Source of the DNA: Achromobacter spanius
Lineage (GTDB): Bacteria > Pseudomonadota > Gammaproteobacteria > Burkholderiales > Burkholderiaceae_B
Length of the DNA: 64,000 bases
NCBI RefSeq assembly: GCF_002812705.1
Contig: NZ_CP025030.1
Location: 496,001-560,000 of the forward strand
Direction of reading: 5' to 3'
The position numbers and the translations under genes are program-made. Positions within the stretch are counted from its first letter, which is position 1. Each line of letters starts with the position of its first letter. The notes under the pieces are model-generated. The model searched no databases. It worked only from the letters and a program-made list of their open reading frames with translations, and was not told the DNA's origin. Positions 40,018 to 50,020 of this stretch are shown here, in pieces.

Positions 40018-41546
40018 GCCACCTCTCCCCGGTCGCGGGCCAGGTCTTCGACCTCTTCCACGAACACTCGGCCACGATGCGGATAGTTGCGGAACATGTC
40101 CAGGCTGGCGCAGGCCGGCGACAGCAGCACGGCGTCACCGGGTTGCGCCAGGTCAGCCGCGCCGCGCACGGCGGCATGCAGCGAATCAACGGTGATGCAG
40201 TTGACGCCAGTGGGCGCCAGCACACGCGCGATCTCGGGCGCATCCACGCCGATCAGCATGACGGCGCGCGCATGGCGCGACACCACCGGAATCAGCGGCG
40301 AGAAATCCTGGCCCTTGCCCTGTCCGCCCGCGATCAGCACCACGGGCTGGCCCAGGCCTTCCAGCGCGGCCACCGTGGCGCCCACATTGGTGCCCTTGCT
40401 GTCATTGATGTAGTCGACCCCGCCAATCTGGCGCACAAACGCCGCGCGGTGCGGCTCGCCGGCGTATTCGCGCAGCGTGCGCAACATGGCGCCCCAGCCC
40501 AGGTCCAGGCAACGCGCCAACTGCAAGGCGGCCAAGGCGTTCAGGGCGTTATGAATACCGCGGATGCGCAACGCATCCACGGGCATCAGGCGGCTCATGC
40601 GGCCGTTGGCGCGCACCGGCTCGGGCGCGTCTTTCTTGCGGCGCGTGGGCGGCGCGGGTTCGTCGAAATCGATGGGTTCGCAGGCGACCAGCCAGGCCAC
40701 GCCCTGGCCCAATTCCAGCCCCATGTCGCCGACCAGCTCGGGCATGTCGCGGCCGAAGCTGCGCACATTCAAGGCGTTCACGGTCTTGACCATGGCCACC
40801 GTAAGCGGGTCGTCGCGGTTGACGATGGCGATGCGCGCCATCGACAAGATGCGCGCCTTGGCCGCCGCGTAGGCGTCCATGCCGCCATGCCAGTCCAGAT
40901 GGTCTTGGGTCACGTTCAGCACGATGGCCGCGTCAGCCATCAACGAGTGCGTCGTTTCCAGTTGGAAGCTGGACAGTTCCAGCACCCACACCTGCGGCAG
41001 CGTGTCGTTGTCCAGCGCGTCCATCAGCGCCGTCAATGCGGCCGGGCTGATGTTGCCGGCGGCCACGACCGACAGGCCACTGGCGTCGATCAGGTCGCGC
41101 GTCAACGCGGTCACGGTCGTCTTGCCGTTAGTGCCCGTCACCGTCAGCAGGCGCGGACGATATTCGCGCCTTTCGGCCAGATCGGCCAGCGCGCGAGCAA
41201 ACAATTCGATCTCGCCCACCACTTCGATGCCACGGGCCTCGGCCTCGCGCAGCAAGTCGGCGGCAGGCGCTTGCGTGGGCGCCAGGCCGGGGCTCAGCAC
41301 CACTTGCGTCACGCCATCCAGCAGCGCCACGTCGAACGACGCATCGCAGCCCAGGCGGTATTCCACTTCGCTTTGCGCCAGCGCGTCGCGCAGCGCGGCC
41401 AGCCCACCCGGTTCGGCGCGTGTGTCGGCCACGCGCAAGCGGGCGCCCAGGCGGGCGCACCAGCGTGCGGCGGCGACACCCGTCTCGCCCAATCCGAGGA
41501 TCAGGACAAGCGGCGCGTCAGCGCGGGAGGTTTCCATCGTATTCAT
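40014..41546 (-). CDS. murD: UDP-N-acetylmuramoyl-L-alanine--D-glutamate ligase MurD
   Basis: 510 residues, slightly longer than the ~440-residue E. coli enzyme. The added length includes an insert around 265-325 containing a charged stretch ([20 protein letters not shown]). The nucleotide loop [25 protein letters not shown] and [18 protein letters not shown] are diagnostic. It adds D-Glu. The ATG at 41546 overlaps the mraY stop (ATGA); a second ATG three codons in is possible. Confidence 0.95.
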   Translation of the reverse strand: MNTMETSRADAPLVLILGLGETGVAAARWCARLGARLRVADTRAEPGGLAALRDALAQSEVEYRLGCDASFDVALLDGVTQVVLSPGLAPTQAPAADLLREAEARGIEVVGEIELFARALADLAERREYRPRLLTVTGTNGKTTVTALTRDLIDASGLSVVAAGNISPAALTALMDALDNDTLPQVWVLELSSFQLETTHSLMADAAIVLNVTQDHLDWHGGMDAYAAAKARILSMARIAIVNRDDPLTVAMVKTVNALNVRSFGRDMPELVGDMGLELGQGVAWLVACEPIDFDEPAPPTRRKKDAPEPVRANGRMSRLMPVDALRIRGIHNALNALAALQLARCLDLGWGAMLRTLREYAGEPHRAAFVRQIGGVDYINDSKGTNVGATVAALEGLGQPVVLIAGGQGKGQDFSPLIPVVSRHARAVMLIGVDAPEIARVLAPTGVNCITVDSLHAAVRGAADLAQPGDAVLLSPACASLDMFRNYPHRGRVFVEEVEDLARDRGEVA

Positions 41547-42712
41547 CGCAACTTCAGGGTTGAGAGGCCAATCAGCACCAGCATCATGCTGATGATCCAG
41601 AAACGCACGACCACCTGGGTTTCCTTCCAGCCGCCCACTTCAAAGTGATGATGCAACGGGGCCATGCGGAATATGCGTCTACCTGTTCCATAACGTCGCT
41701 TGGTGTACTTGAACCACGTCACCTGGATCATCACCGAGAGCGTCTCGACCACGAACACACCGCCCATGATGAACAGCACGATTTCCTGGCGCACGATGAC
41801 GGCGATGGTGCCCAGCGCGCCGCCCAGCGCAAGCGCGCCCACGTCGCCCATGAACACCTGGGCCGGATACGCGTTGAACCATAAAAACGCGAGTCCCGCG
41901 CCCCCTATCGCCGCGCATAGCACCATGAGTTCGGACGCGCCGGGAATATACGGAAACAACAGGTACTTCGAATAGTCCACGCGGCCAACCACGTAGGCGA
42001 AGATGCCCAACGCGCTGCCCACCATCACGGTGGGCATGATGGCCAGGCCGTCCAGGCCGTCGGTCAGGTTCACGGCATTGCTGGTGCCGACAATCACGGC
42101 CCACGTCAGCGCCACGAATCCCAGCACGCCCAGCGGATAGCTCACCGACTTGAAGAACGGCACGATCAGGTCGGCGCGCGTCGGCAGCGACATCGTGAAG
42201 CCGCTTCCCACCCAGGCCTTGAACAGCGGCCAAAGATCGGTGTTGGCGGGCGCCGATACGGCAAACGCCAAGTACACCGCGGCGATCATGCCGATAGTGG
42301 CCTGCAAAAAGAATTTCTGCCGCGCGGGCATGCCTTCAGGGTCGCGATAGACCACCTTGCGGTAATCGTCCATCCAGCCGATCCAGCCGAAGCCGAACGT
42401 CACCAGCAGCACCACCCACACAAAGCGGTTGGTCCAGTCGGCCCACAGCAAGGTGCTGATGGCGATGGAAATCAGGATCAGCACGCCGCCCATAGTGGGG
42501 GTGCCGGTCTTGACCAGATGCGTTTCCGGGCCATAGGCGCGCACGGCCTGGCCAATCTTCATTTCGGTCAACTTGCGAATCACACGCGGACCGGCCACCA
42601 GGCCGATCAGCAACGCCGTCGCGCACGCCAGCACGGCGCGCAAGGTGATGTATTCAAACACGCCCAAGGCGCGCACATCATCGGAAAGCAGACGGGCCAG
42701 TTCAAGCAGCAT
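41543..42712 (-). CDS. mraY: Phospho-MurNAc-pentapeptide translocase MraY
   Basis: 389 residues with ten membrane segments. Signatures are [33 protein letters not shown], the Mg2+ site [19 protein letters not shown] and the His-rich loop [14 protein letters not shown]. It makes lipid I from UDP-MurNAc-pentapeptide and undecaprenyl phosphate. It overlaps murEF by 11 bases at its start. Confidence 0.98.
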   Translation of the reverse strand: MLLELARLLSDDVRALGVFEYITLRAVLACATALLIGLVAGPRVIRKLTEMKIGQAVRAYGPETHLVKTGTPTMGGVLILISIAISTLLWADWTNRFVWVVLLVTFGFGWIGWMDDYRKVVYRDPEGMPARQKFFLQATIGMIAAVYLAFAVSAPANTDLWPLFKAWVGSGFTMSLPTRADLIVPFFKSVSYPLGVLGFVALTWAVIVGTSNAVNLTDGLDGLAIMPTVMVGSALGIFAYVVGRVDYSKYLLFPYIPGASELMVLCAAIGGAGLAFLWFNAYPAQVFMGDVGALALGGALGTIAVIVRQEIVLFIMGGVFVVETLSVMIQVTWFKYTKRRYGTGRRIFRMAPLHHHFEVGGWKETQVVVRFWIISMMLVLIGLSTLKLR

Positions 42713-45560
42713 GCTGCTCTCCCTGCGCCTTGGCCGTCTGTTCGTCGTTCGTGGAAAAAGCCGTCACTACCCGCTCCATGCGCATAAAGCGCGATCCCTT
42801 TATCAATACGCTGGACGGGCGCAAGCCGCGCAAGGCGGCCACCACTTCGTCTACCGATACGCAGGCGTGCGCGCCAGGACCGTAAGCGGCCGCGGCCGCC
42901 CGGCTGGCTTCGCCTAGCGTGATAAGCGCGTCAAGCCCTTGCTCGCGCGCATAGTTGCCCACCTCGGCATGCAAGGCGGGGCCGTTGTCCCCGATCTCGC
43001 CCATGTCGCCCAACACCAGGACACGCGTGCCTCCGATACGCGCCAGCACGTCGATGGCAACGCGAACCGAATCGGGGTTGGCATTGTAGGTGTCGTCGAT
43101 GAGCAGCGTTCCGTCGCTCATTTGCTTGTGCTGCATGCGTCCCGCCACCGGAGCAAAGCCAGCCAGCGCGCGCACGGCGCTGTCCAGCGGCACGCCCGCG
43201 GCGATGGCGCTGGCGATGGCGGCCAGCGCATTGCGCAAATTGTGCAGGCCGGGCACCGGCAGAACCAGGTCCGTCACACCCACCGGCGTCACGACGCGGC
43301 AGCGCGTCGAGCCGACGTCGGCAAGAATGTGTTCGGCGTAGACGTCCAGCCCCGGCTGCAAGCCAAAGCGCAGCACGCGGCGCGGTTGGGCCAGCGCGTC
43401 CCATATTTCCGAATACGGCTCGTCGCCGGGGTACACGGCAACGCCGTCGTCCGGTAGCGCCGCGATGGCCGCGCCGTTCTCGTGCGCCACCGCTTCCACG
43501 GTGTGCATGAATTCCTGATGCTCGCGTTGCGCATTGGTCACCAACGCAACCGTGGGCGCCGCCATGGCAGCCAACTGGGCGATTTCGCCCGGATGGTTCA
43601 TGCCCAGCTCAAACACCGCGGCGCGATGTTCGGCGCGCAAACGCAGCAGGGTCAACGGCACGCCGATGTCGTTGTTCAAATTGCCGGCGGTGGCCAAACG
43701 GCCCGATTCGCCCTGCCATTCGGCCAGCATGGCCGAGATCATTTCCTTGGTGGTCGTCTTGCCGTTGCTGCCGGTCACCGCCACCACGGGCAAGGTGAAC
43801 TGCGCGCGCCACGCCGCGCCAATGCGCATCAGCGCAATGCGGGTATCGCCCAGCACCAGTTGCGGCAGCTTGGCATCAGGCACGGCATGCGCCACAACCG
43901 CCGCGCACGCGCCACGGCCTTCGGCCTGGTCCAGATAGTTGTGCGCGTCGAAGTTCTCACCGACCAGCGCCACGAACAATTCGCCAGAGCCTATGCGCCG
44001 CGTGTCCGTCGACACGCCTTTGACCTGCGGCAGCAGCAGCGCCAGGCGCGCCCACTCGCGGTCATCGAAGGGCAGCTTTTCACCCGCGATGTCTTGATAG
44101 GTTTCGTGCCCCTTGCCCGCCAGCAGCACGACGTCTTCAGGTGACGCCGACCAGATCGTCTGCATGATGGCGCGTGCGCGGTCGACTTGAACGTCGGCAT
44201 GCGCGGCTTCGGGGATGCCGGCCAGGATCTGGTCGACAATCGCCTCGGGCGATTCGGTACGTGGGTTGTCGCTGGACACCACGACGTGGTCGGCCAGTTC
44301 CGCAGCGATGCGGCCCATCTCAGGGCGCTTGCCGGGGTCGCGTTCACCGCCGCAACCGAACAGGCAGATCAAGCGGCCCGACCGCGCAACCGCCACGGCG
44401 CGCAACGCGGTCAACGCGCGTGCCAACGCATCCGGCGTGTGTGCGTAATCCACCACCACCAATGTTCCCCGGCCAGCGGAAGCCTGGGTAGTAACGGGCA
44501 CGGCTTCCACCGTTTGCAAACGGCCGTCAACCGGATCCGTCGCGGCCAGCTCACGCGCGATCTGCGCGAACGGCAGGCCCAGCTTGTACAGGACGCCTGC
44601 CACCAGCAACAGGTTCGACACGTTATGCGCCCCCAACAGGCGCGTCACGATCTGGGCCTCGCCATGCGGGGACACCAGCGTAAATATCTGGCCTTGCGCC
44701 GTAGCCTGAAGGTCTCGCGCACGCATCGCGGCGGGAATCTCGGGCGAATCGCTCAGGCTGTAGCCCATGGCGGCCATGCCCGCGGGCAAGTCTGCGATCA
44801 AGCGGCGGCCGGCTTCGTCGTCGGCATTGACGACGGCGGCGGTCAGGCCGGGCCACTTGAACAGGCGCGCCTTGGCGGCCTCATAGCGCTCCATCGTGCC
44901 GTGATAGTCAAGATGGTCGCGGGTCAGGTTCGTGAAGGCAGCCAAGGCCACGCGCACGCCGTCCAACCGACCTTGTTCGATACCGATCGACGAGGCTTCC
45001 ATGGCAACAGCTTGCGCTCCAGCGTCGCGCATCGCGGCCAGTGTGCGGTGCACAGTCAGCACATCGGGCGTGGTCAGGTCACCGCCCAAGGTGCTGCCGT
45101 CGGGCAATACGGCGCCCAAGGTGCCGATGGTGCCGCAAGGCTTGTCGTTGCGGCTCAGCGCATGCGCAATCCATTGCACCGACGAGGTCTTGCCGTTGGT
45201 TCCCGTTACCGCCACCACCGCCAGCGCGGCCGAAGGCCGGCCGTACCAGGTGTCGGCCAGCTCGCCCAGCAACGCGCGCAAGCCGTTTACCGGCAGCATC
45301 GGCGTGCCGGCCGCAGTGGCCAGCATGGCGTCGCTGGCAGGTGCTTCGAACAGCACGGCGCTGGCGCCCAGCGCCAAAGCCTTATCTATATAGAGACGTC
45401 CGTCGCTGGACAGGCCGGGGCAGGCAACAAACACGTCGCCCGGCTCGATATCGCGCGAGTCCAGCTTCAGATGCGCCGTCAACGAGACGTGCGCATGCAA
45501 CCACGCCACGGTCTCTGCAACCGTGGCGGCTGGGGGAAAGAGGAAGCCGTTGGCGCTCAT
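42702..45560 (-). CDS. murE-murF: Fused MurE-MurF ligase
   Basis: 952 residues combining two amide ligases. Residues ~1-505 are MurE (UDP-MurNAc-L-Ala-D-Glu:meso-DAP ligase): ATP loop TGTNGKTS (119-126), [14 protein letters not shown], and the meso-DAP motif DNPR (431-434). Residues ~510-952 are MurF (D-Ala-D-Ala adding): [20 protein letters not shown], then the second ATP loop [12 protein letters not shown] (596-607). Separate genes are usual in most bacteria; the fusion is known in Bordetella. No stop or frameshift is seen at the join (around base 44030). It overlaps ftsI by 4 bases. Confidence 0.96.
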   Translation of the reverse strand: MSANGFLFPPAATVAETVAWLHAHVSLTAHLKLDSRDIEPGDVFVACPGLSSDGRLYIDKALALGASAVLFEAPASDAMLATAAGTPMLPVNGLRALLGELADTWYGRPSAALAVVAVTGTNGKTSSVQWIAHALSRNDKPCGTIGTLGAVLPDGSTLGGDLTTPDVLTVHRTLAAMRDAGAQAVAMEASSIGIEQGRLDGVRVALAAFTNLTRDHLDYHGTMERYEAAKARLFKWPGLTAAVVNADDEAGRRLIADLPAGMAAMGYSLSDSPEIPAAMRARDLQATAQGQIFTLVSPHGEAQIVTRLLGAHNVSNLLLVAGVLYKLGLPFAQIARELAATDPVDGRLQTVEAVPVTTQASAGRGTLVVVDYAHTPDALARALTALRAVAVARSGRLICLFGCGGERDPGKRPEMGRIAAELADHVVVSSDNPRTESPEAIVDQILAGIPEAAHADVQVDRARAIMQTIWSASPEDVVLLAGKGHETYQDIAGEKLPFDDREWARLALLLPQVKGVSTDTRRIGSGELFVALVGENFDAHNYLDQAEGRGACAAVVAHAVPDAKLPQLVLGDTRIALMRIGAAWRAQFTLPVVAVTGSNGKTTTKEMISAMLAEWQGESGRLATAGNLNNDIGVPLTLLRLRAEHRAAVFELGMNHPGEIAQLAAMAAPTVALVTNAQREHQEFMHTVEAVAHENGAAIAALPDDGVAVYPGDEPYSEIWDALAQPRRVLRFGLQPGLDVYAEHILADVGSTRCRVVTPVGVTDLVLPVPGLHNLRNALAAIASAIAAGVPLDSAVRALAGFAPVAGRMQHKQMSDGTLLIDDTYNANPDSVRVAIDVLARIGGTRVLVLGDMGEIGDNGPALHAEVGNYAREQGLDALITLGEASRAAAAAYGPGAHACVSVDEVVAALRGLRPSSVLIKGSRFMRMERVVTAFSTNDEQTAKAQGEQHAA

Positions 45561-47287
45561 CTGCCTGGCTCCTTGAGACCAGCAACAATCGTGGATTCGA
45601 AGGGCGCGTCCGGCCGCACCCCCATCAATCTCAGGCTTCCCCCGACCAGGTGGGAGAACACGGGCGCCGCAATGGCGCCGCCGTAGTAGCCGCCAACGGT
45701 CGGTTCGTCGATGGACACGGCCACGACGATCTTCGGATCCGACACCGGTGCGAAGCCCACGTACGAGCTCCGGTAGCGTTGCATGCTGTACTTGCCGTCA
45801 ACAATCTTGCGCGCGGTGCCGCTCTTGCCCGCCACGCGGTAGCCCTGCACCTGGGCGGCCTTCGTGCCCTCGGGGCCGGCTGCGGCTTCCAGCATGGCGC
45901 GCACCATCGCGGTGGTTTTTGGCGTGTAGATCTTGACGCTGGTGGGGTCGCTGTCGCGCTTGACCAGCGTCAGCGACACCATGTCGCCATCACGGGCGAA
46001 AACGGTATAGGCGCGCGCCACTTGCAACAGCGACACAGACAGGCCATAACCATAGGCCATCGTGGCCTTTTCGATCAGGCGCCAACGGTCCCAGGGACGC
46101 AGACGGCCCGGCGCGGCGCCGGGGAATCCCACCTGAGGCGCCTGACCCAGGCCCAATTCAGTGAAGCGATCCCACATCTCGCGGGATTCCAGCTTCTCGG
46201 AAATCATCGTCATGCCAATGTTGCTGGACTTGCGCAACACGCCCGCCACGTCCAGCGTGCCGTTGCGGCTGACGTCGCTGATCGTGCTGCCTTGGTAGCT
46301 GAAGCGGCCATTGCCGGTTTCGAACAGCGTGGACGTGGTGATGCGGCCCAGGTCCAAGGCCAGCGCCGCCGTGAACGGCTTCATGATCGAGCCGGGTTCG
46401 AAGGTGTCGGTGATGGCCTGGTTGCGCAGCTTTGCGCCGTGGAAGGTCTCGCGATTGTTCGGATCAAAGGTAGGCACGCTTGCCAGCGCCAGGATTTCGC
46501 CGGTATGCACGTCCACGATCACAGCCGTGGCGCCCTTGGCCTGGTGCTTGTCCATGGCGTCCTTCAATTCCTTGAACACCAGGTACTGCAGACGGGTATC
46601 GATGGACAGGCGCAGGTCCCGGCCGTCTACCGGCAAGGTCACGGCCTGCACGTCTTCAATCACGCGCCCCAACCGGTCCTTGATGACGCGACGGCTGCCC
46701 GGGCGGCCTTGCAATTGCTGGTTGAACGTGAGTTCGACGCCTTCCTGGCCCTGGTCTTCAACGTTGTTGAAGCCGACCACATGGGCCATCACGTCGCCAT
46801 CCGGGTAGTAGCGACGGGTTTCAGGCTGCTGGTGCACGCCGGGCATGTTCAGATGCTTGATCTTGTCCGCCACGTCCATCGAGACCTGGCGCTTCAAGTA
46901 GACGAAGTTCTTGTCTTCGTCCACCAAGCGACGGCGCAGGTCGGCCACGGGCGTGTCCAGCAGCTTTGCCAGGGCGTCCATCTGCGCGGGCGTGCCTTGC
47001 TTGGCGTCTTCTGGAATGGCCCAGATGGCTCGCGCGGGCACGCTGGACGCCAGCACGGCGCCGTTGCGGTCCAGGATCTTGCCCCGCGTGGCGGCAAGGG
47101 TCAATGTGCGTTCATAGCGGCGTTCGCCCTGCTGTTGCAGGAACTCCGTCGACAAACCCTGCAGGAACAGAGCGCGCCCCGCCAGCACCGCGAATCCGCC
47201 GAACAGCAGAATCAGCACCAGGCGCGCGCGCCATGTGGGCAACTGCCCGCGCAACACGGGGTTATCGAAGAAGGGAACGCGCTTCAT
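45557..47287 (-). CDS. ftsI: Septal peptidoglycan transpeptidase FtsI (PBP3)
   Basis: 576 residues. One N-terminal membrane segment (~21-42) is followed by the class B PBP dimerisation region (RGKILDRNGAVLASS) and the transpeptidase domain. Active-site motifs are SIMK (300-303), SSN (354-356) and KSGTA (488-492). It crosslinks septal peptidoglycan and is the target of several beta-lactams. The start overlaps the ftsL stop by 4 bases. Confidence 0.97.
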   Translation of the reverse strand: MKRVPFFDNPVLRGQLPTWRARLVLILLFGGFAVLAGRALFLQGLSTEFLQQQGERRYERTLTLAATRGKILDRNGAVLASSVPARAIWAIPEDAKQGTPAQMDALAKLLDTPVADLRRRLVDEDKNFVYLKRQVSMDVADKIKHLNMPGVHQQPETRRYYPDGDVMAHVVGFNNVEDQGQEGVELTFNQQLQGRPGSRRVIKDRLGRVIEDVQAVTLPVDGRDLRLSIDTRLQYLVFKELKDAMDKHQAKGATAVIVDVHTGEILALASVPTFDPNNRETFHGAKLRNQAITDTFEPGSIMKPFTAALALDLGRITTSTLFETGNGRFSYQGSTISDVSRNGTLDVAGVLRKSSNIGMTMISEKLESREMWDRFTELGLGQAPQVGFPGAAPGRLRPWDRWRLIEKATMAYGYGLSVSLLQVARAYTVFARDGDMVSLTLVKRDSDPTSVKIYTPKTTAMVRAMLEAAAGPEGTKAAQVQGYRVAGKSGTARKIVDGKYSMQRYRSSYVGFAPVSDPKIVVAVSIDEPTVGGYYGGAIAAPVFSHLVGGSLRLMGVRPDAPFESTIVAGLKEPGR

Positions 47288-47598
47288 TGCCCGCCCCCGG
47301 CAGCGGCAGCGGCAGCGGCGGCGGCGGCGGCGGCGGGCGCTTGATTCACATACAGCGTGCGGTCCGGAACGATGGAAATCATCTTCAGGCCATCACGGGC
47401 GATGGCATCCACCCGCGCATTGCGGGCGAGTTCGGCGCGTTCCAATTGAAGCCGGCGCCAATTGGTTTCCAGGTCGCGTGCCTGTGCCTGATCACGTCCC
47501 AGCTCAACAAAGAGCAGGCGCGACTGATACCGGCTGGTGACCAGGGAAATGGCCGACAGCATCAGTAAAGCCGCAACGATCAGGTTGACACGCCCCAT
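47284..47598 (-). CDS. ftsL: Cell division protein FtsL, with poly-alanine tail
   Basis: 104 residues: one membrane segment (LIVAALLMLSAISLVTS, ~5-21), then a short coiled-coil periplasmic helix (LFVELGRDQAQARDLETNWRRLQLERAEL), as in FtsL. It bridges FtsQ and FtsW/FtsI in the divisome. The last ~18 residues are a run of Ala and Gly (AP-A12-GGGQ) coded by GCN repeats at 47292-47340, absent from E. coli FtsL. The start overlaps the rsmH stop by one base. Confidence 0.9.
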   Translation of the reverse strand: MGRVNLIVAALLMLSAISLVTSRYQSRLLFVELGRDQAQARDLETNWRRLQLERAELARNARVDAIARDGLKMISIVPDRTLYVNQAPAAAAAAAAAAAAGGGQ

Positions 47599-48695
47599 CA
47601 GCGCCGCCCCCCTTTGCCGCCGCGGCGAGGCGGCGGAGCCAGATCGCTGCCGGGCAGCGAACCGATCTTCACAAATGCGAAGCCGCCCTCGGGAGGCAGC
47701 GGCGTCTGCGTACGTTCGGCAACGCGCAAGACGGCGGACCGGGCGCGCGCATTGGCCGAGACTTCGTCGTCTTCGGCCAGAACACGGCCCAGCGACCGCA
47801 GGACGGGTTGGGGCATTTCACTTTCGCGCAGGGGCAAGCGTGCATGCGCGGCGGCTGGCCGAGCCGCCGCCACGATGCACTGTTTGACCATGCGGTCTTC
47901 AAGCGAATGAAAACTGATCACCGCCAACCTCCCCCCCGGAGCAAGCAGGTCTAGAGCTGCCGCGAGGGTGCGCGCGAGCTCTTCGAGTTCCCGATTGATG
48001 TAAATCCGTAAAGCTTGAAAGGTGCGTGTGGCCGGATGCTGCCCCTTTTCGCGCGTGCGGACGGCGCTGGCGACGCACTCGGCAAGCTCGAGCGTGGTGC
48101 ACAGCGGCCGTGTTGCGCGGCGAGCAGCAATCGCCTTTGCAACCTGAAAAGCAAACCGTTCTTCGCCATAATCCGCTATGACCTCCCGCATCTCATCCAC
48201 ACTGGCTTGCGCCAGCCATTCCGCCACCGTGGGACCACGAGTGGTGTCCATCCGCATATCGAGCGGGCCGTCTCGCATGAACGAAAAACCGCGCTCGGCG
48301 TCATCGATCTGAGGCGACGAAACGCCCAGATCCAGCATCACGCCATCGACCTTGTCGATACCAAGCTGCTGTAATTCTTCCGCCATGGTGGCAAAGCCCC
48401 CATGCACCACCGTGACCCGCGAGTCAGCTGCCGCCAACGCATTGGCTACCGCGATCGCCTCGGGGTCCTTGTCGAACACGACCAGCCGCGCGGACTTGCC
48501 CAAGCGCCCAAGCAGTTCGCGACTATGCCCGCCGCGGCCGAATGTGCCGTCGACAAACACGCCGCGTTCCGCCCGCGTAGCCGTATCCGGCTCGATCTGG
48601 GAGGGCGACCGTGCCGCGCCTTTACCGCCAAAATCAGGCAGCAATAGTGCGTCCACCGTCGGCTCCAGCAGAACGGGCCGATGTTCGAATTCCAT
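47598..48695 (-). CDS. rsmH: 16S rRNA (cytosine1402-N4)-methyltransferase RsmH
   Basis: 365 residues from the ATG at 48695 ([18 protein letters not shown]). The SAM site is [14 protein letters not shown], followed by [25 protein letters not shown] and the C-terminal [18 protein letters not shown] ~20-residue insert around 25-45 ([20 protein letters not shown]) is longer than in E. coli. It methylates C1402 in the ribosomal P site. It lies eight bases after mraZ. Confidence 0.96.
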   Translation of the reverse strand: MEFEHRPVLLEPTVDALLLPDFGGKGAARSPSQIEPDTATRAERGVFVDGTFGRGGHSRELLGRLGKSARLVVFDKDPEAIAVANALAAADSRVTVVHGGFATMAEELQQLGIDKVDGVMLDLGVSSPQIDDAERGFSFMRDGPLDMRMDTTRGPTVAEWLAQASVDEMREVIADYGEERFAFQVAKAIAARRATRPLCTTLELAECVASAVRTREKGQHPATRTFQALRIYINRELEELARTLAAALDLLAPGGRLAVISFHSLEDRMVKQCIVAAARPAAAHARLPLRESEMPQPVLRSLGRVLAEDDEVSANARARSAVLRVAERTQTPLPPEGGFAFVKIGSLPGSDLAPPPRRGGKGGRR

Positions 48696-48703
48696 AAAAT
48701 TTT

Positions 48704-49132
48704 TCAGAACGAAAACTGGTTCAACACATCCGGCATACCCTTGGCCAAATCTTCCGCCTCGCGGCTGGCCAGAGTAGCGGCGTCCCACAGCTCGAAGTGC
48801 GCGCCCAGACCGAGCAGCATCACATCGCGCGTCATACCGGAAGCGTTGCGCAGTTCAGGAGCGATCAGGACCCGGCCGGAGCCATCCAGTTCCACGTCCT
48901 GAGCGTTGCCCAGCAACAGCCGCTGCAACGCACGAGCCGTCATGGGAAAGGCGGCAATCTGCTCGCGCTTCTTTTCCCACTCGGGCCGCGGGTACACCAG
49001 CAAGCAGCCGTCAGGGTGGCGGGTCAGGGTCAGCCGGCCATCGGCCTGCGACATCAGCGCGTCACGATGCCGGGTCGGAATCGAGATCCGCCCCTTCGCA
49101 TCCAGCGTGAGCGCGCTGCTTCCCTGAAACAC
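48704..49132 (-). CDS. mraZ: Transcriptional regulator MraZ
   Basis: 142 residues from the GTG at 49132, giving the family start [24 protein letters not shown]. Two AbrB-like SpoVT modules follow, the second at [17 protein letters not shown]. In E. coli MraZ represses its own dcw operon by binding TGGGN boxes. GTG codons also occur at 49135 and 49156; the last would add eight residues that run into the operator region. It is the first gene of the cluster. Confidence 0.93.
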   Translation of the reverse strand: MFQGSSALTLDAKGRISIPTRHRDALMSQADGRLTLTRHPDGCLLVYPRPEWEKKREQIAAFPMTARALQRLLLGNAQDVELDGSGRVLIAPELRNASGMTRDVMLLGLGAHFELWDAATLASREAEDLAKGMPDVLNQFSF

Positions 49133-49140
49133 CACTTTTA

Positions 49141-49175
49141 CCCCACTTAATTGCACAATTTCCTACTATTTCCCA
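49141..49175 (-). promoter_or_regulatory. Ladder of MraZ-type boxes
   Basis: On the minus strand, boxes TGGGA (49171-49175), TAGGA (49161-49165), TGCAA (49151-49155) and TGGGG (49141-49145) sit with an exact 10-base period. The two outer boxes fit the TGGGN consensus; the two inner ones are degenerate. They lie just before the mraZ start, beside the predicted -10. Confidence 0.6.
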
Positions 49176-49203
49176 CTCTACGGTATGGCAATGGGGCGGT
49201 CAA
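49175..49203 (-). promoter_or_regulatory. mraZp: Predicted dcw cluster promoter
   Basis: On the minus strand TTGACC (49198-49203) and TAGAGT (49175-49180) are 17 bases apart, 5/6 and 4/6 matches to the sigma-70 consensus. The predicted start of transcription is near 49168, about 36 bases before the GTG, inside the box ladder, so MraZ bound there would block initiation. Confidence 0.6.
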
Positions 49204-49265
49204 GCGCGTGGTTGCAATTTTTTCAATCACAACAAGGACTTAGACCAATATGTAAAACCGCAAAA

Positions 49266-49294
49266 AGAAAAACCTCCTGATATATCAGGAGGTT
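49266..49294 (-). terminator. Perfect palindromic terminator facing the dcw promoter
   Basis: A 12-bp arm palindrome AACCTCCTGATA/TATCAGGAGGTT (49271-49294) is followed on the minus strand by TTTCTTTTTG. It lies ~120 bases beyond the rnpB terminator and ~60 bases before the dcw -35, so it may insulate the cluster from upstream transcription. Confidence 0.8.
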
Positions 49295-49415
49295 GCGACA
49301 CACTCTAAAAGTCCTTAGTAAGAAGTAGCGGCTAACGATGCCTTTGCATTGTTTTACGCCGCCCCCTCCGCCCCGGCTGACAAGGCTTCCCGCCAATCGC
49401 ATGCTTCGGTCGCCC

Positions 49416-49446
49416 AAAAAAATGGCGGGCGCATGCCATGCGGCCC
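49416..49446 (-). terminator. Rho-independent terminator of rnpB
   Basis: An 8-bp stem with one bulge (GGGCCGCAT/ATGCGCCC on the minus strand) is followed by GCCA and a run of seven T (A run at 49416-49422), about 40 bases past the RNA's 3' end. Confidence 0.75.
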
Positions 49447-49489
49447 GGGTTCGATGCCCCGGATCGCACGTGGAGGAGAAATTCGATGC

Positions 49490-49891
49490 AAGACGGGTCT
49501 ATAGGCCGGATTCTGTACACCAGGTTGCCCTGGCGGACGATCATTCCTCTGCGCGGATCATTGCTGAGCCGCTCTAGCCACCTACCCGCATGCTTGGACG
49601 GAGCCGCCCTTCGCAGCCCGAGGGCCGCACGCATGCCTATTTGATGTTGCTCCGGGTAGAGGTTGCCGCGTTTCACCCTGCGACGCCGCGGTTCGTTGCC
49701 GAACCGCGCAATACGGAGATAGCCGTATCGGTGCGCGCAATGCGCGCCCGCTTCCCAGTCTCGTCTCTGTGGCCCTATTCCTCAACCGCGCCCGAAGACG
49801 CGGCCGGACGGCCGTTAGCCGTTACCCTGCCCTATGGAGTCCGGACCTTCCTCGATGGATTCGCATCCACCGCGATCGCCCGACCCGCCTT
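49490..49891 (-). ncRNA. rnpB: RNase P RNA (bacterial class A)
   Basis: On the minus strand the universal core is clear: GAGGAAGGTCCGGACTCC with GGGCAGGGTAACGGCTAACG near the 5' side, AGGGTGAAACGCGG in the middle, and AGAGGAATGATCGTC then ACAGAATCCGGCCTATAGACC at the 3' side. Ends are set from the P1 helix, AAGGCGGGTC (49882-49891) pairing with GACCCGTCTT (49490-49499). The length of ~400 nt is normal. It is the catalytic RNA that trims tRNA 5' ends. Exact ends may differ by a few bases. Confidence 0.95.
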
Positions 49892-50020
49892 GCGGTTCGT
49901 ATTCTATTACAGGTCGCGGCACTGTCCCCAAGAACCGCTCGGCGCCCGCCCAACGAGCTGCCGACGTTCCTGCGACAATACGCCCTGATCCACTTGTACG
50001 CCGCAGAAAAGACAGACTAC

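Larger units (their letters stand above)
49204..49488. other. Intergenic region between the dcw promoter and rnpB
   Basis: No open frame with coding character is seen. It holds the rnpB terminator (49416-49446) and a second, stronger terminator-like palindrome (49266-49294). The stretch between the two could be the end of an rnpB read-through transcript or a small RNA. Confidence 0.6.

Noticed and set aside
45041..47344. Long plus-strand open frames opposite murEF and ftsI
   Set aside because: They are codon-bias shadows of well-supported minus-strand genes and have no recognisable domains.
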